Assembly: GCA_002705045.2 (NCBI GenBank)
Contig: PAHT02000033.1
Coordinates: forward strand, 47,792-96,222
Length of the DNA stretch: 48,431 nucleotides
Source of the DNA: Paracoccaceae bacterium
GTDB lineage: Bacteria; Pseudomonadota; Alphaproteobacteria; Rhodobacterales; Rhodobacteraceae
Direction: 5' to 3'
A program made the position numbers and the translations under genes. Under the pieces are notes generated by a model. It was not told where the DNA came from, did no database searches, and saw only the letters and a list, made by a program, of their open reading frames with translations. This document shows, in pieces, positions 18,143 through 28,298 of the stretch. Each line of letters opens with the position of its first letter. The first letter of the stretch is position 1.

Positions 18143-19321
18143 ATGAATAACGAAATTTATATTTTAGGTGGTGCTCGAACAGCAATTGGGACATTTGGTG
18201 GTTCATTATCAGGAGTTTCTCCGATCGACTTAGCCGCATCTGTGAGTAAGGAAGCAATTCAAAGAGCAGAAATCACAGCAAAAGATATTGGTCAAGTTGT
18301 ATTCGGCCACGTAATCAATACAGAACCTAAAGATATGTACCTTTCCAGAGTAGCGGCTTTGAAAGCGGGTATTTCAGATGATACCCCAGCAATGAACGTT
18401 AATCGTTTGTGTGGGTCGGGGGCTCAAGCGATTGTTTCAGTATTTCAAAGTTTGATGATGGAAGACGCGCAATTTGGCTTGGCAGGTGGTGCAGAAAACA
18501 TGAGCCGTTCGCCACACATAATCCCTGCTGCACGGTGGGGACGAAAAATGGGTGATACAATGGTATCAGACATGATGATTGGAGCTTTAACATGCCCTTT
18601 CGGAACTGGCCATATGGGGGTAACAGCGGAAAATGTAGCCAGCGAACTAAATATTACTCGACGAGAGCAAGACATTTTCGCCTTTGAAAGTCAAACGAAA
18701 GCCAAGACAGCTATTGAAGATGGTCGGTTTCAAGAACAAATAATTCCTATCCAGATAAAGCAGAGGAAAGGTGATATTACTTTTAGTCAAGACGAACACC
18801 CAAAAGATACAGACCTCGAGCAACTTTCAGGGTTATCGACAGTTTTCAAAAAAGGCGGTACTGTAACTGCCGGAAACTCATCTGGTATAAACGATGGAGC
18901 CGCCGCTCTCGTTTTAGGAACACACAAAGCAATATTAAAAAATAGGCTTAATCCAATTGCGAAAATTCTAGGTTATGCTCAAACCGGTGTTAGACCAGAA
19001 GTCATGGGAATTGGTCCAATAACTGCTGTTCAGAAACTCTGTAAGAAGTTACATTTAGAGGTAAATGATTTTGACATAATTGAGAGCAATGAAGCATTTG
19101 CAGCCCAGGCTTGCGCCGTTACCAAAGAATTACATTTGGATCCACAGAGAGTAAATCCAAACGGTGGAGCGATAGCGTTAGGGCATCCCGTTGGAGCGAC
19201 AGGAGCAATACTTGTGATAAAGGTCATTTCAGAGCTTAAAAGAACAAATACTAAACTTGGTCTAGTAACTATGTGCATTGGTGGAGGTCAAGGAATTGCC
19301 ATTGCACTTCAAATGGTTTAG
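18143..19321 (+). CDS. acetyl-CoA C-acetyltransferase / beta-ketothiolase
   Basis: Thiolase of 392 residues that condenses or cleaves acyl-CoA with acetyl-CoA. The acyl-accepting cysteine is in NRLCGSGAQA near residue 89; the catalytic histidine is in GGAIALGHPVGATG near residue 350, and the second cysteine in VTMCIGGGQG near residue 380. The NEAFAAQ motif is present. It resembles BktB-type biosynthetic thiolases, used for polyhydroxyalkanoate or the ethylmalonyl-CoA route, though no partner genes are adjacent. The 3' end overlaps the convergent hydrolase gene by 4 bases. Confidence 0.92.
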   Translation: MNNEIYILGGARTAIGTFGGSLSGVSPIDLAASVSKEAIQRAEITAKDIGQVVFGHVINTEPKDMYLSRVAALKAGISDDTPAMNVNRLCGSGAQAIVSVFQSLMMEDAQFGLAGGAENMSRSPHIIPAARWGRKMGDTMVSDMMIGALTCPFGTGHMGVTAENVASELNITRREQDIFAFESQTKAKTAIEDGRFQEQIIPIQIKQRKGDITFSQDEHPKDTDLEQLSGLSTVFKKGGTVTAGNSSGINDGAAALVLGTHKAILKNRLNPIAKILGYAQTGVRPEVMGIGPITAVQKLCKKLHLEVNDFDIIESNEAFAAQACAVTKELHLDPQRVNPNGGAIALGHPVGATGAILVIKVISELKRTNTKLGLVTMCIGGGQGIAIALQMV

Positions 19322-20103
19322 GTTTTCGTGGTTAAAAAATCGTTTATCTCAATTAAGAACTCAGAAAATTTTTCAGCATGAACCCAGTGGCCTGCATTGT
19401 GAATAGTAGATAATTTAAAGTTTGGAAAATAATTAGTTAATATTGATAGATGCTTATCGCTGACATAGTTAGATCTAGCACCTCGAATCACCAAGGCTGG
19501 GACTGAATTTTGCAACTGCAAGTTAGGGAAGTCCATAATTATAGACAAGTTTTTCTTTAACGATTTTAAGTTAAAAAACCACCTTTTTCCGGTTGAATTA
19601 GAAAGATCAGCACTCTGAACAAAAAAAGCTCTCAAAGCGTAATCATTAATGCTTAACGAAAGCAAATCAATAAGTTCTTTTCTTGTTTCAGCTTGATTTA
19701 AATTTACGGATTCTAAAGCCTCTATCAAATATAATTGGCTGTGCTCATACTTAACCGGCGCAATATCCACCACAACAAGCTTTCTGACGCACTCTGGATA
19801 AAGTAGAGCAAGACTCATAACCGCTTTACCACCCATTGAATGTCCAATTACGTCAGCAAGACCTCCAAAAGCATTTATCACATTCTTCAAATCATGTGCC
19901 AATTCTTTATAACAGTGTTCATCATCCCAGAAAGATGATCCATGATTTCGCATATCTACAACAACAACCTTATATCCCGAAGCTGCTAACTGTTTAGCGA
20001 CGCTTTTCCAGTTCTTGAGAGAACCAAAAAGACCATGAGCGATAACCACAATTTTTTTAAAATTGGGCTCACTAATCACTTCAAAATTTAAAAGTTTCTG
20101 CAT
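19318..20103 (-). CDS. alpha/beta hydrolase, YbfF-type esterase
   Basis: A 261-residue alpha/beta hydrolase. The oxyanion region VIAHGLFGSLKNWKSVA is near residue 20, the nucleophile elbow GHSMGGKAVM near residue 88, and the catalytic histidine in NAGHWVHAEK near residue 240. This layout matches short-chain acyl esterases of the YbfF group. Its ATG overlaps the ilvA stop by one base (TAATG), so it is probably translated after ilvA. The natural substrate is unknown. Confidence 0.85.
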   Translation of the reverse strand: MQKLLNFEVISEPNFKKIVVIAHGLFGSLKNWKSVAKQLAASGYKVVVVDMRNHGSSFWDDEHCYKELAHDLKNVINAFGGLADVIGHSMGGKAVMSLALLYPECVRKLVVVDIAPVKYEHSQLYLIEALESVNLNQAETRKELIDLLSLSINDYALRAFFVQSADLSNSTGKRWFFNLKSLKKNLSIIMDFPNLQLQNSVPALVIRGARSNYVSDKHLSILTNYFPNFKLSTIHNAGHWVHAEKFSEFLIEINDFLTTKT

Positions 20104-21359
20104 TAAACAATAAATTCAGTTAGAGTTTGATTTTCTGTTATATCTTGATATTCAAAACCAGATTTTATCATTTTCTCAAATAAAATATCAAAACTTTTAT
20201 AATCAGTCGTTTCAATACCAAGAAGAACTGATCCAAAATTTCGTGCAGATTTTTTTAAATACTCGAATCTCGCAATATCATCATTTGGTCCAAGAAGGCT
20301 CAAGAATTCCTTTAAAGCGCCAGGTCGTTGTGGCATTCTTAAAATTAAATATTTTTTCTTTCCAGAAAATTTAAGCGCCCGCTCCTTAACATCCGGTAAT
20401 CTTTCAAAATCAAAGTTTCCACCCGAAACAACACAAACGATCCTTCTTCCTTTTAACACTGATTTTTCAATATCCTTAAGCGCATCAATGGATAACCCGC
20501 CAGCCGGTTCCAATACAATTCCTTCAGTATTCAACATTTCCAACATTGTAGTGCAAAGTCTGTCTTCTTTCACTGTCAAAATATATTCGAGAGGGACATC
20601 TTTTAAAATTTTAAAATTCAAATCCCCAATCCGCGCAACGGCTGCTCCGTCGACAAAGTTATTCACACGATCCAAGGTAACCTGCTTCTTATTTAACAGA
20701 GCAGCTTTTAAACTAGCTGCACCTGACGGCTCAACTAGCCTAAAACTGATACTAGACTTTAATTCTTGGGAATATTTCAACATTCCGGAGGACAATCCTC
20801 CTCCGCCTACAGCAAGAAAAATGAGATCAGGATAATTTGAAGATCCAAATTGACTTAATATCTCACTTAAAACAGTAGCCTGTCCTTCCATTACAGCCAA
20901 ACTATCGAAAGGCGGTAAAAAAATAGCATCATTATTTTTTGAAAACTCTATCGCCGATTTTAATGTTGAATCGAAATAATCACCAGTCAGTCTAATCTCA
21001 ATATTTTTACCACCAAAAGACAACGTCTTATCAATCTTTTGTTGCGGTGTAGTAACAGGCATGAAAATGAAACCTCGCAGATTGAGATACCTGCAAACGA
21101 AAGCAACTCCCTGCGCATGGTTTCCTGCTGATGCACACACAAAATTTTTATTGCTCGAGCTTTGAGACAGTACTTTTTTTATAGAATTAAATGCCCCTCT
21201 AATTTTATATGACCTAACCGGAGAAAGATCTTCTCTTTTTAAAAAAACTTCAGCATCATACTTTTGAGATAAAAAATCATTTTTTTGCAATGGCGTTTGT
21301 GGAAATAATTCCCTCATAGATTTGACTGCTTGTTCGACATTTTTTATAAACTCACTCAA
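20103..21359 (-). CDS. ilvA: threonine ammonia-lyase (threonine deaminase)
   Basis: PLP enzyme making 2-oxobutanoate from threonine, the first step to isoleucine. The PLP lysine is in VRSYKIRGAFN near residue 50, the CASAGNHAQGVAFVCR motif near residue 80, and the phosphate-binding glycines in VGGGGLSSGM near residue 195. The C-terminal 100 residues form one ACT-like regulatory domain (LRMPQRPGALKEFLSLLG), the short biosynthetic form of about 418 residues. It starts at TTG 21359 with no better nearby codon. It overlaps the following esterase by one base and follows the iron alcohol dehydrogenase by 48 bases. Confidence 0.92.
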   Translation of the reverse strand: MSEFIKNVEQAVKSMRELFPQTPLQKNDFLSQKYDAEVFLKREDLSPVRSYKIRGAFNSIKKVLSQSSSNKNFVCASAGNHAQGVAFVCRYLNLRGFIFMPVTTPQQKIDKTLSFGGKNIEIRLTGDYFDSTLKSAIEFSKNNDAIFLPPFDSLAVMEGQATVLSEILSQFGSSNYPDLIFLAVGGGGLSSGMLKYSQELKSSISFRLVEPSGAASLKAALLNKKQVTLDRVNNFVDGAAVARIGDLNFKILKDVPLEYILTVKEDRLCTTMLEMLNTEGIVLEPAGGLSIDALKDIEKSVLKGRRIVCVVSGGNFDFERLPDVKERALKFSGKKKYLILRMPQRPGALKEFLSLLGPNDDIARFEYLKKSARNFGSVLLGIETTDYKSFDILFEKMIKSGFEYQDITENQTLTEFIV

Positions 21360-21407
21360 ATTGTTCTCACTTATCTTTTCTTTACTTTTTCAAACCTGTT
21401 ATAAATT

Positions 21408-22577
21408 TTACCAGACTCTTTGATAAATTTTTAGAATATCGCCTTCGTTCATTGAACGAGGATTGTTAACCAAAAGCCTAGTTTGGCGCATGGCTTCGCT
21501 GGCCAATTTTTCAAGATCATTTCTAGGAATATTCAAATCTCGCAATCTTACCGGAAGCCCCAAACTCTCAGAGAGTTGTCTAAAATATTCGGAAAACTGA
21601 AGGGCCTCTAAATGAATTGAACCATTCATTTTTGAACTGGAACACACTATTTTTGCCAAATTAGCGTAATCCTTTGCAGCGTGCATATCGAACGAATTAA
21701 ATTTCAGTACCTCAGAGAGAACAAGTGCATTTGAAAGTCCGTGCGGAATTTTAAATGAACCACCCAATGGATAAGCTAACGCATGGACAGCCGCCACTGG
21801 CGAATTTGCAAAAGACATTCCAGCCATCATTGAGCCAAGAAGCATATCACTTCTAGCTTCAATGTTTTTTCCGTTTTCAACAGCCGTTCGAATGGATCTA
21901 TTTAAAAGAACTAACGCCTCTTTAGCCATTACTCGAGACAAAATATTATTATTTGGACTTTTGGAAGTAAAAGCTTCGATTGCATGCACCATTGCATCAA
22001 TTCCAGTGGCAGCTGTTGTGAACGATGGTAATTGAAGGGTCAATTTTGGATCAAGCACCGCTAGATCAGGAAGCAACAGAGAAGAAACTACTCCCCGCTT
22101 CTCCTTGCTATCTAGTGTAACTATGGAAATAGGGGTTACTTCAGAGCCTGTTCCAGCGGTTGTCGGAATTAAACATAATGGAAGCCTCGGTCCTTTGGCA
22201 TTATCTACTCCCCAGACCTCATCTAGATTTTCGTTTGAGCCACACACCAACGCTGTTAATTTTGCAACATCCATTGGTGACCCACCACCAAAACCTACTA
22301 TTCCAGTAACAGACTTTCTCCTCGCATACATTATTGCTTTCAAAACTGTTGAAAATGAAGGATCCGCCTCAACCTCATCAAAAACAATAAGTTGAGCATC
22401 TTCTATTGTCTTCAATAATGGAAGGTGAAGCCCAAGCTCCATTAAACCGGGGTCCGTTATTACCATTATTCGATCACCTAAGAGGGAAGTCAGATCATTT
22501 TTTGCAAATTTCAAACAGTTAACACCGAATCTTATTTTCGGCACGGCATTATAATTAAAGGCTAATTTAGGAACCAT
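21408..22577 (-). CDS. iron-containing alcohol dehydrogenase family protein
   Basis: A 389-residue group III (iron-type) alcohol dehydrogenase. The nucleotide-binding GFGGGSPMDVAK is near residue 97; metal ligands are in GIDAMVHAIEAFTS (Asp and His, near residue 195) and VHALAYPLGGSFKIPHG (two His, near residues 263 and 277). The family reduces aldehydes or oxidises alcohols with NAD(P); the substrate here is unknown. A promoter candidate with TTGACG lies just upstream. The 48-base spacing to ilvA allows co-transcription. Confidence 0.88.
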   Translation of the reverse strand: MVPKLAFNYNAVPKIRFGVNCLKFAKNDLTSLLGDRIMVITDPGLMELGLHLPLLKTIEDAQLIVFDEVEADPSFSTVLKAIMYARRKSVTGIVGFGGGSPMDVAKLTALVCGSNENLDEVWGVDNAKGPRLPLCLIPTTAGTGSEVTPISIVTLDSKEKRGVVSSLLLPDLAVLDPKLTLQLPSFTTAATGIDAMVHAIEAFTSKSPNNNILSRVMAKEALVLLNRSIRTAVENGKNIEARSDMLLGSMMAGMSFANSPVAAVHALAYPLGGSFKIPHGLSNALVLSEVLKFNSFDMHAAKDYANLAKIVCSSSKMNGSIHLEALQFSEYFRQLSESLGLPVRLRDLNIPRNDLEKLASEAMRQTRLLVNNPRSMNEGDILKIYQRVW

Positions 22578-22624
22578 ATAGTTTACTTTCTAAGTGCTTT
22601 TAGCAACCAAATGACTTATTAAGA

Positions 22625-22654
22625 AGCATAAAAACATATTTACTAAAGCGTCAA
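22625..22654 (-). promoter_or_regulatory. candidate promoter for the iron alcohol dehydrogenase
   Basis: On the minus strand TTGACG (22649-22654) and TATGCT (22625-22630) are 18 bases apart, about 48 bases before the start codon. The -35 matches 5 of 6 consensus positions. Seen by eye. Confidence 0.45.
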
Positions 22655-22718
22655 CACCTTGCCCAAAAAAAGAAAATAATTTAGACCAATATTTCGAAAC
22701 CCTGACTTGGAGGTCAAA

Positions 22719-23945
22719 ATGCCATCACCAAAAAAAATTATTTTAGCATATTCAGGTGGTTTAGACACCTCAATCATTTTAAAATGGTTACAAAACGAAT
22801 ATAATTGTGAAATTGTTACATTCACTGCAGATTTAGGCCAAGGTGAGGAACTTAATTTAGCGCGAGATAAAGCTCTACTTTTAGGAGTGAAGCCCGAGAA
22901 TATCTTTATTGAGGACTTACGCGAGGAATTTGTTAATAATTTTGTTTTTCCAATGTTTCGCGCTAATGCACTGTACGAAGGCCTTTATTTACTAGGAACC
23001 TCTATTGCAAGACCATTAATTGCAAAACGTCTTGTTGAAATAGCTGAAGAAACTGGAGCTGATGCTATCGCTCATGGCGCTACAGGCAAAGGAAATGATC
23101 AGGTTAGGTTCGAATTATCCGCCTATTCGCTCAATCCAAATATAAAAGTTATCGTCCCATGGCGAGAATGGGAATTGACAAGCCGCTCGAAATTAATTTC
23201 GTTCGCTGAAAAAAACCAAATTCCAGTTTCAAAAGACAAAAAAGGCGAGGCTCCATTTTCGGTAGATGCAAACGTCTTACATACCTCCTCTGAAGGTAAA
23301 ATTCTGGAGGATCCGGCGATGGAGGCTCCGGATTATGTTTACCAGAGAACTGTTTCGCCGGAAGCCGCTCCCGATAAACCTGAATACATTGAGTTAACGT
23401 TCGAGAATGGAGATCCAATCATTTTGAACGGGAAAAGAATGACCCCAGCAATTCTACTGGAACAACTAAACTCATTCGGACGAAAACACGGTATCGGAAG
23501 ATTAGACCTAGTTGAGGGTAGATTTGTTGGAATGAAATCTCGAGGTATTTATGAAACACCTGGTGGAACCATATTACTGGGAGCACATCGCGGTATTGAA
23601 AGTATAACCCTAGATCAAGGTGCTGCTCATTTGAAAGATGAAATTATGCCCAAATATTCTGAACTCATCTACAATGGTTTTTGGTTCAGTCCAGAGAGAA
23701 AAATGTTGCAAGCATTAATTGACGAGAGTCAAAGATTCGTGAGTGGTACAGTTAGATTGAAATTATATAAAGGTAACGCTCAAACTATAGGTAGATGGTC
23801 AGATAACAGTCTCTATTCACAGAATCATGTAACTTTTGAAGATGATTCTGGGTTGTATGATCAAAAAGATGCGTCCGGATTTATTAAAATAAATGCCTTG
23901 AGGCTTAAACTTTTAGCTGCAAGAAACCAACGCGCTAAAGACTAA
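22719..23945 (+). CDS. argG: argininosuccinate synthase
   Basis: Joins citrulline and aspartate, with ATP, to argininosuccinate in arginine synthesis. The ATP-binding [18 protein letters not shown] is at residues 6-24, the [13 protein letters not shown] motif near residue 118, and [18 protein letters not shown] near residue 265. I chose ATG 22719 (408 residues) because GGAGG lies 5 bases upstream; a TTG at 22707 overlaps that ribosome site. It ends 14 bases from the convergent yggT. Confidence 0.97.
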   Translation: MPSPKKIILAYSGGLDTSIILKWLQNEYNCEIVTFTADLGQGEELNLARDKALLLGVKPENIFIEDLREEFVNNFVFPMFRANALYEGLYLLGTSIARPLIAKRLVEIAEETGADAIAHGATGKGNDQVRFELSAYSLNPNIKVIVPWREWELTSRSKLISFAEKNQIPVSKDKKGEAPFSVDANVLHTSSEGKILEDPAMEAPDYVYQRTVSPEAAPDKPEYIELTFENGDPIILNGKRMTPAILLEQLNSFGRKHGIGRLDLVEGRFVGMKSRGIYETPGGTILLGAHRGIESITLDQGAAHLKDEIMPKYSELIYNGFWFSPERKMLQALIDESQRFVSGTVRLKLYKGNAQTIGRWSDNSLYSQNHVTFEDDSGLYDQKDASGFIKINALRLKLLAARNQRAKD

Positions 23946-23959
23946 ATTTAGTTTCAAGT

Positions 23960-24247
23960 TCAAACAAAAGAAGAAACATTATTCATCAATATAATCCGTA
24001 TTATTATAATACCAACAATCACCACGAGTGGGGCAATATCGAGACCACCAGTTGCAGGGAGGAAATTTCTGACTGGACGATAAATTGGCTCTAAAAGCCT
24101 ATTAATAGAGCTCCATATTTGAATTATAAAAGGCTGCGACATATTGAGAATACCAAAATTCACCAGCCAACTCATGATCACTTGGATCACAATTAAGTAC
24201 CATAGAACATCCAGCAGAAGAAATATTATTTGAAATAACGATGTCAT
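23960..24247 (-). CDS. YggT family membrane protein
   Basis: A 95-residue membrane protein with two hydrophobic segments: one near the N-terminus (IIFLLLDVLWYLIVIQVIM) and one near the C-terminus (IAPLVVIVGIIIIRIIL). Between them is the conserved NRLLEPIYRPVRNFLP motif of the YggT/YCF19 family. The family is linked to membrane organisation and osmotic tolerance, with no settled mechanism. ATG 24247 is chosen because GGAGG lies 5 bases upstream; an ATG at 24259 would add MEDL and overlap the ribosome site. Confidence 0.9.
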   Translation of the reverse strand: MTSLFQIIFLLLDVLWYLIVIQVIMSWLVNFGILNMSQPFIIQIWSSINRLLEPIYRPVRNFLPATGGLDIAPLVVIVGIIIIRIILMNNVSSFV

Positions 24248-24302
24248 AAGATCCTCCATCAGATTTGTTGGCCTTCATATACTTTCAGGAAAAAAATTAC
24301 AA

Positions 24303-24330
24303 ACTATAATTTAATTTTTGATACAGACAA
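24303..24330 (-). promoter_or_regulatory. candidate promoter for yggT
   Basis: On the minus strand TTGTCT (24325-24330) and TATAGT (24303-24308) are 16 bases apart, about 55 bases before the chosen yggT start. The intergenic region also carries ATTATAATGA twice (24397-24406 and 24426-24435), whose meaning is unknown. Confidence 0.4.
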
Positions 24331-24498
24331 ATAACTAGTGAATAATCAATTAAATTTAAGTACCCTAATTAACCAAAACTCATTTGTGCATTTACCATTA
24401 TAATGATACTGTGTCCTCATTTTAAATTATAATGAATAATCACAATATCATATGAGTAATAAATTTAGAGTAATAATTTGCTTCATACGTTAAACTTT

Positions 24499-25404
24499 AT
24501 GGCAATCAGACCTCTTCAGATTTTATTTGTACTTTTTATGCTTCACCCAAATTATTCGAATGGATCGGAAAATTGGATTCTTGAACCTACAGGTAATTAT
24601 GAAATACCGTTAGATTTTCCACAATTAGGAGGCCTTTCAGCAATCAATGTGCACCAATCCGGTAAACGTTTTGTAACTATATCTGATAAGGGAAAATACT
24701 TTATTGGTAACATTGAAAGGGATAACGCTGAAACGATTATAGATATCCAAATAATTGAAAGCGGTTCACTGCTCAATAGCGCTGGGGAACACTTATCAGG
24801 TCGAAATACTGATAGTGAATCTCTAACAACAATTGATAATCAGGCTTTTTTCATTTCTTTCGAGTCGAACCATCGAATTATGTTTCATGAGAGCTTACAG
24901 GCGCCAGGGACTTTTTTACCCAAACACACCGATTTTAAAAAATTTAGCCCAAATAAAGGACTGGAGGCAATTGCAGTTAATTCTAAAGGCCAAATTTTTG
25001 CTATACCAGAGGAACCACCGGGAGAGGATGTTGACTTTCCACTTTACAAATTTAACGGTGAGACATGGTCAATTTTTTCCCGCTTTCCCACCTCAGGATC
25101 GTTCCTAGTAACCGATTCTGTCTTTTTACCTGACGGTGATATTTTAATTCTGGAAAGAGATTACGATTGGAGTGTCGGCTTCAAGATGCAATTACGCCTG
25201 TTGCATTTAAATGATCACACTATCACTGGCCAAACTGCATTATTGAGTCTAAATTCAGGGCTCCATAACCACGAAGGGCTTTCGCTTTGGCAAAACGAAT
25301 CAAAACAGTTTTTTATCACATCAATTTCAGATAATAACTTTTTACCATTTGTTACCTCAGAAATTAAAGAGTTTAAACTACAAAAGACTAATATAAACAA
25401 ATAG
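24499..25404 (+). CDS. secreted esterase-like activity of phytase family protein
   Basis: A 301-residue protein with an N-terminal signal-peptide-like stretch ([16 protein letters not shown]), then a beta-propeller-type sequence of the phytase-esterase-like family (PF13449). [21 protein letters not shown], then [10 protein letters not shown] and [19 protein letters not shown] are typical family blades. Probably periplasmic; its substrate is unknown despite the family name. ATG 24499 is chosen over a TTG at 24478 since it gives a standard signal peptide. It lies 35 bases before dapD on the same strand. Confidence 0.8.
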   Translation: MAIRPLQILFVLFMLHPNYSNGSENWILEPTGNYEIPLDFPQLGGLSAINVHQSGKRFVTISDKGKYFIGNIERDNAETIIDIQIIESGSLLNSAGEHLSGRNTDSESLTTIDNQAFFISFESNHRIMFHESLQAPGTFLPKHTDFKKFSPNKGLEAIAVNSKGQIFAIPEEPPGEDVDFPLYKFNGETWSIFSRFPTSGSFLVTDSVFLPDGDILILERDYDWSVGFKMQLRLLHLNDHTITGQTALLSLNSGLHNHEGLSLWQNESKQFFITSISDNNFLPFVTSEIKEFKLQKTNINK

Positions 25405-25439
25405 AATTAAAGGAAACTAATTTAAAAAAGGAATATACG

Positions 25440-26270
25440 ATGGTGCAAAATCCATTTGAGGATGCAATAGAAAAAGCTTGGGAAGTAAGAGAAACTATTA
25501 GTCCAAACACAAAAGGTGAATTAAGAGATGCGATTGATGCTACCTTACATTCTCTCGATTGTGGAACCCTGAGGGTAGCCGAGAGGATTGATAATGGCTC
25601 TTGGCATGTAAATCAATGGGCAAAAAAAGCAGTTCTTCTTGGTTTTAGACTTCAAGATATGCATGAGCAAAGTGGAGGACCACAGGGTGGTGGCTGGTGG
25701 GACAAAGTTGATAGTAAATTTAAAAATTGGTCCACAAATGATTGGAAAATGGCCGGATTCCGTGCCGTGCCAAATTGTATAGTCCGCCGCTCAGCATTTA
25801 TAGCATCAAATGTCGTATTAATGCCATGTTTTGTAAATCTTGGAGCATACATTGATAGCGGTACGATGATTGATACTTGGGCAACCGTCGGCTCTTGCGC
25901 TCAAATTGGGAAAAATGTTCATTTGTCTGGAGGTGTTGGTATCGGTGGCGTTTTAGAACCAATGCAAGCAGCGCCAACTATTATTGAGGACAATTGTTTC
26001 ATAGGCGCCAGGTCAGAAGTTGTAGAAGGCTGCATAGTGAGAGAAGGATCTGTGTTAGGAATGGGGGTGTTTATTGGTCAATCAACTAAAATAGTTGATC
26101 GCTCAAGTGGTGATATTACCTATGGCGAAATTCCTCCATATTCTGTGGTTGTATCAGGCTCTATACCTTCAAAAAATGGGGGGCCAAATTTATATTGTGC
26201 AGTTATAGTTAAAAAAGTTGACTCAAAAACGCGATCAAAAACATCGATCAATGACTTATTGCGGGATTAA
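25440..26270 (+). CDS. dapD: tetrahydrodipicolinate N-succinyltransferase
   Basis: Adds succinyl from succinyl-CoA to tetrahydrodipicolinate in the lysine/diaminopimelate pathway. The N-terminal helical domain spans about residues 1-100; the rest is a left-handed beta helix of hexapeptide repeats, with the signatures [20 protein letters not shown] and [10 protein letters not shown] near residue 160. Length of 276 residues is normal. It is followed by dapE after 26 bases, the next enzyme but one of the same branch, so this is a lysine/cell-wall precursor operon. Confidence 0.97.
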   Translation: MVQNPFEDAIEKAWEVRETISPNTKGELRDAIDATLHSLDCGTLRVAERIDNGSWHVNQWAKKAVLLGFRLQDMHEQSGGPQGGGWWDKVDSKFKNWSTNDWKMAGFRAVPNCIVRRSAFIASNVVLMPCFVNLGAYIDSGTMIDTWATVGSCAQIGKNVHLSGGVGIGGVLEPMQAAPTIIEDNCFIGARSEVVEGCIVREGSVLGMGVFIGQSTKIVDRSSGDITYGEIPPYSVVVSGSIPSKNGGPNLYCAVIVKKVDSKTRSKTSINDLLRD

Positions 26271-26296
26271 TCGAATCATCAAAGAAAAATGACATA

Positions 26297-27460
26297 ATGA
26301 ATAAACTTAACCCAGTAAAAATTACTTCTGACCTTATAAAATGCAAATCAGTAACTCCTAACAATGATGGTGCAATTGAAATTATACAACAATTGCTTTC
26401 AGATGCAGGCTTTAAGTGTCAAATCATAAAACGAAATGGAATAATTAACCTGTTTGCTCGATGGGGATTAGCGAAAGACGGCTTAACATTTTGTTTTAGC
26501 GGTCATACTGATGTAGTTCCACCAGGTCCCACAGATACTTGGGCTCATGATCCGTTTTCAGGTATCGAAAAAGACGGTTTACTTTTTGGAAGAGGATCTG
26601 CCGACATGAAGTCCGCCCTAGCAGCTTTTGTAAGTGCAGCAGTAAATTTTACACGAGAATACAACCCAACTGGCAGCATCGTATTAGTTATAACTGGAGA
26701 TGAGGAGGGTGAAGCCAAAGATGGTACGCTTGCAATCTTAGATTGGATGAAAGAAAACCTAGAAAAAATCGATCATTGTCTGGTTGGAGAGCCTACAAGT
26801 AAAGAATACTTAGGCGATACAATTAAAGTTGGAAGACGGGGGTCGTTAACAGCAAAATTTACTGCGTACGGATTACAAGGTCACGTTGCCTACCCCGAAA
26901 AGGCCATAAATCCTTTACCTGCATTGATGAAACTCTTATTAAAACTCGAAAAAAAAATACTTGATAATGGAAATCAATTTTTTGATCCATCCTCACTAGC
27001 TATTACCTCAATTGATACTGGAAACCCATCGAACAATGTTATCCCACAAATGAGCGAGGCAACGATAAACATTAGATTCAATGATATCCACTCCGATATT
27101 TCATTAACTTCTTGGTTGAGAAAGACTATTCAAAAAGTGATGAATGAAACAGGAGTCAGTATAGTTTTGGAGGTAAAAGTTTCGGCGAAGCCCTTTATCT
27201 GTCATCCGGACGATTTTACTAAACTTGTATCTCAAGTAATCAAAACAGAAACTAAGATCTTTCCATCGAATTCTACCTCTGGTGGTACGTCAGACGCTCG
27301 CTTCATTCAGGAATACTGTCCAGTGGTAGAATTTGGTCTGGTCGGAAAAACAATGCACAAGACAAATGAAAATGTAGAAGTCAAACAAATTATAGAACTA
27401 TCCTCGATATATCAAAATATTTTAAAATCGTATTTCAAGATGGTCGACGCTGTTGATTAA
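26297..27460 (+). CDS. dapE: succinyl-diaminopimelate desuccinylase
   Basis: Zinc M20 amidohydrolase that releases succinate from N-succinyl-LL-diaminopimelate. Metal and catalytic residues are visible in FSGHTDVVPPGP (His, Asp, near residue 70), GRGSADMKSALAAF near residue 98, TGDEEGEAKDGT (the general-base glutamate, near residue 135) and the C-terminal GKTMHKTNENV (His, near residue 355). Length of 387 residues is normal. It follows dapD on the same strand; a 158-base gap then separates it from the epimerase gene. Confidence 0.96.
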   Translation: MNKLNPVKITSDLIKCKSVTPNNDGAIEIIQQLLSDAGFKCQIIKRNGIINLFARWGLAKDGLTFCFSGHTDVVPPGPTDTWAHDPFSGIEKDGLLFGRGSADMKSALAAFVSAAVNFTREYNPTGSIVLVITGDEEGEAKDGTLAILDWMKENLEKIDHCLVGEPTSKEYLGDTIKVGRRGSLTAKFTAYGLQGHVAYPEKAINPLPALMKLLLKLEKKILDNGNQFFDPSSLAITSIDTGNPSNNVIPQMSEATINIRFNDIHSDISLTSWLRKTIQKVMNETGVSIVLEVKVSAKPFICHPDDFTKLVSQVIKTETKIFPSNSTSGGTSDARFIQEYCPVVEFGLVGKTMHKTNENVEVKQIIELSSIYQNILKSYFKMVDAVD

Positions 27461-27618
27461 AAACTTTAAATTTAAGTAAGTGCTTCCTATTGGTTTTCGT
27501 AACTTTAACAGGTATACCAAAATAACTATCTATTTGAAAATAGAAATTTAAAACTTACCAAAACCAAACAGGTTCAAATTGACTAAATTAGAACAATAGT
27601 GTCCTCGGAGCAACCAAC

Positions 27619-28023
27619 ATGATAGGAAAGCTTAACCACATCGCCATAGCAGTACCAGATTTGGAATCGTCGATTAAAACGTATAAATCAATGCTTGGCG
27701 CTTCAGTGTCAGAGATTATTGAGCAAAAAGAACACGGAGTTACAGTTGCCCTAATAAACTTACCAAATACAAAGATAGAGTTGATTACCCCTCTTGGACA
27801 GGATAGTCCTATACAGGGATTCTTGAGAAAAAATCCTAATGGTGGTCTCCATCATATCTGTTATGAAGTGGAAAATATAAATGAAAGCAAAAAGTTCTTG
27901 TTAAAGGCAGGGGGCCGATTAGTCGGTGATGGCGAACCAAAGCTTGGCGCACACGGTAAACCAGTGTTATTCCTCCACCCAAAAGATTTCAATGGAACTC
28001 TTATTGAGTTAGAGGAAAAATGA
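27619..28023 (+). CDS. mce: methylmalonyl-CoA epimerase
   Basis: A 134-residue vicinal-oxygen-chelate protein that interconverts (S)- and (R)-methylmalonyl-CoA in propionyl-CoA metabolism. The paired half-domains start with GKLNHIAIAVPDLESS and GGLHHICYEVENI; the metal ligands are the histidines in LNHIA and LHHIC and the glutamate in the terminal LIELEEK. No mutase or carboxylase gene is nearby. The stop overlaps the start of the DUF1467 gene (ATGA), a coupling I recall from Rhodobacterales. Confidence 0.92.
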   Translation: MIGKLNHIAIAVPDLESSIKTYKSMLGASVSEIIEQKEHGVTVALINLPNTKIELITPLGQDSPIQGFLRKNPNGGLHHICYEVENINESKKFLLKAGGRLVGDGEPKLGAHGKPVLFLHPKDFNGTLIELEEK

Positions 28024-28289
28024 CAATATCAGCTGCTTTCGTACTTCTAGCCGTTATTTGGTTTCTGACTTTATTTATAATGCTCCCGCTAAATATTAAG
28101 ACACAAAAAGAACTAGGGAAAACAGAACATGGCACTCCATCATCTGCGCCAACGAATCCTAACCTTAAACGTAAAATATTTTGGACAACTGTAATAGCTA
28201 CTATGATCTGGGTTCCTGTTTGTTTGATAATAATTTTGGAAATTGTCACAATTTCGGATATCGACTTTTACAATAAACTGCGTGGGTAA
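28020..28289 (+). CDS. DUF1467 family small membrane protein
   Basis: An 89-residue protein with two membrane segments: FVLLAVIWFLTLFIMLPLNI near the start and TTVIATMIWVPVCLIIILEI near the end. The loop between them contains the GTPSSAPTNPNLKRK stretch typical of DUF1467. Function is unknown. It overlaps mce by 4 bases, suggesting translation coupling, and ends 9 bases before the convergent nitroreductase. Confidence 0.85.
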   Translation: MTISAAFVLLAVIWFLTLFIMLPLNIKTQKELGKTEHGTPSSAPTNPNLKRKIFWTTVIATMIWVPVCLIIILEIVTISDIDFYNKLRG

Positions 28290-28298
28290 TTATCACAT

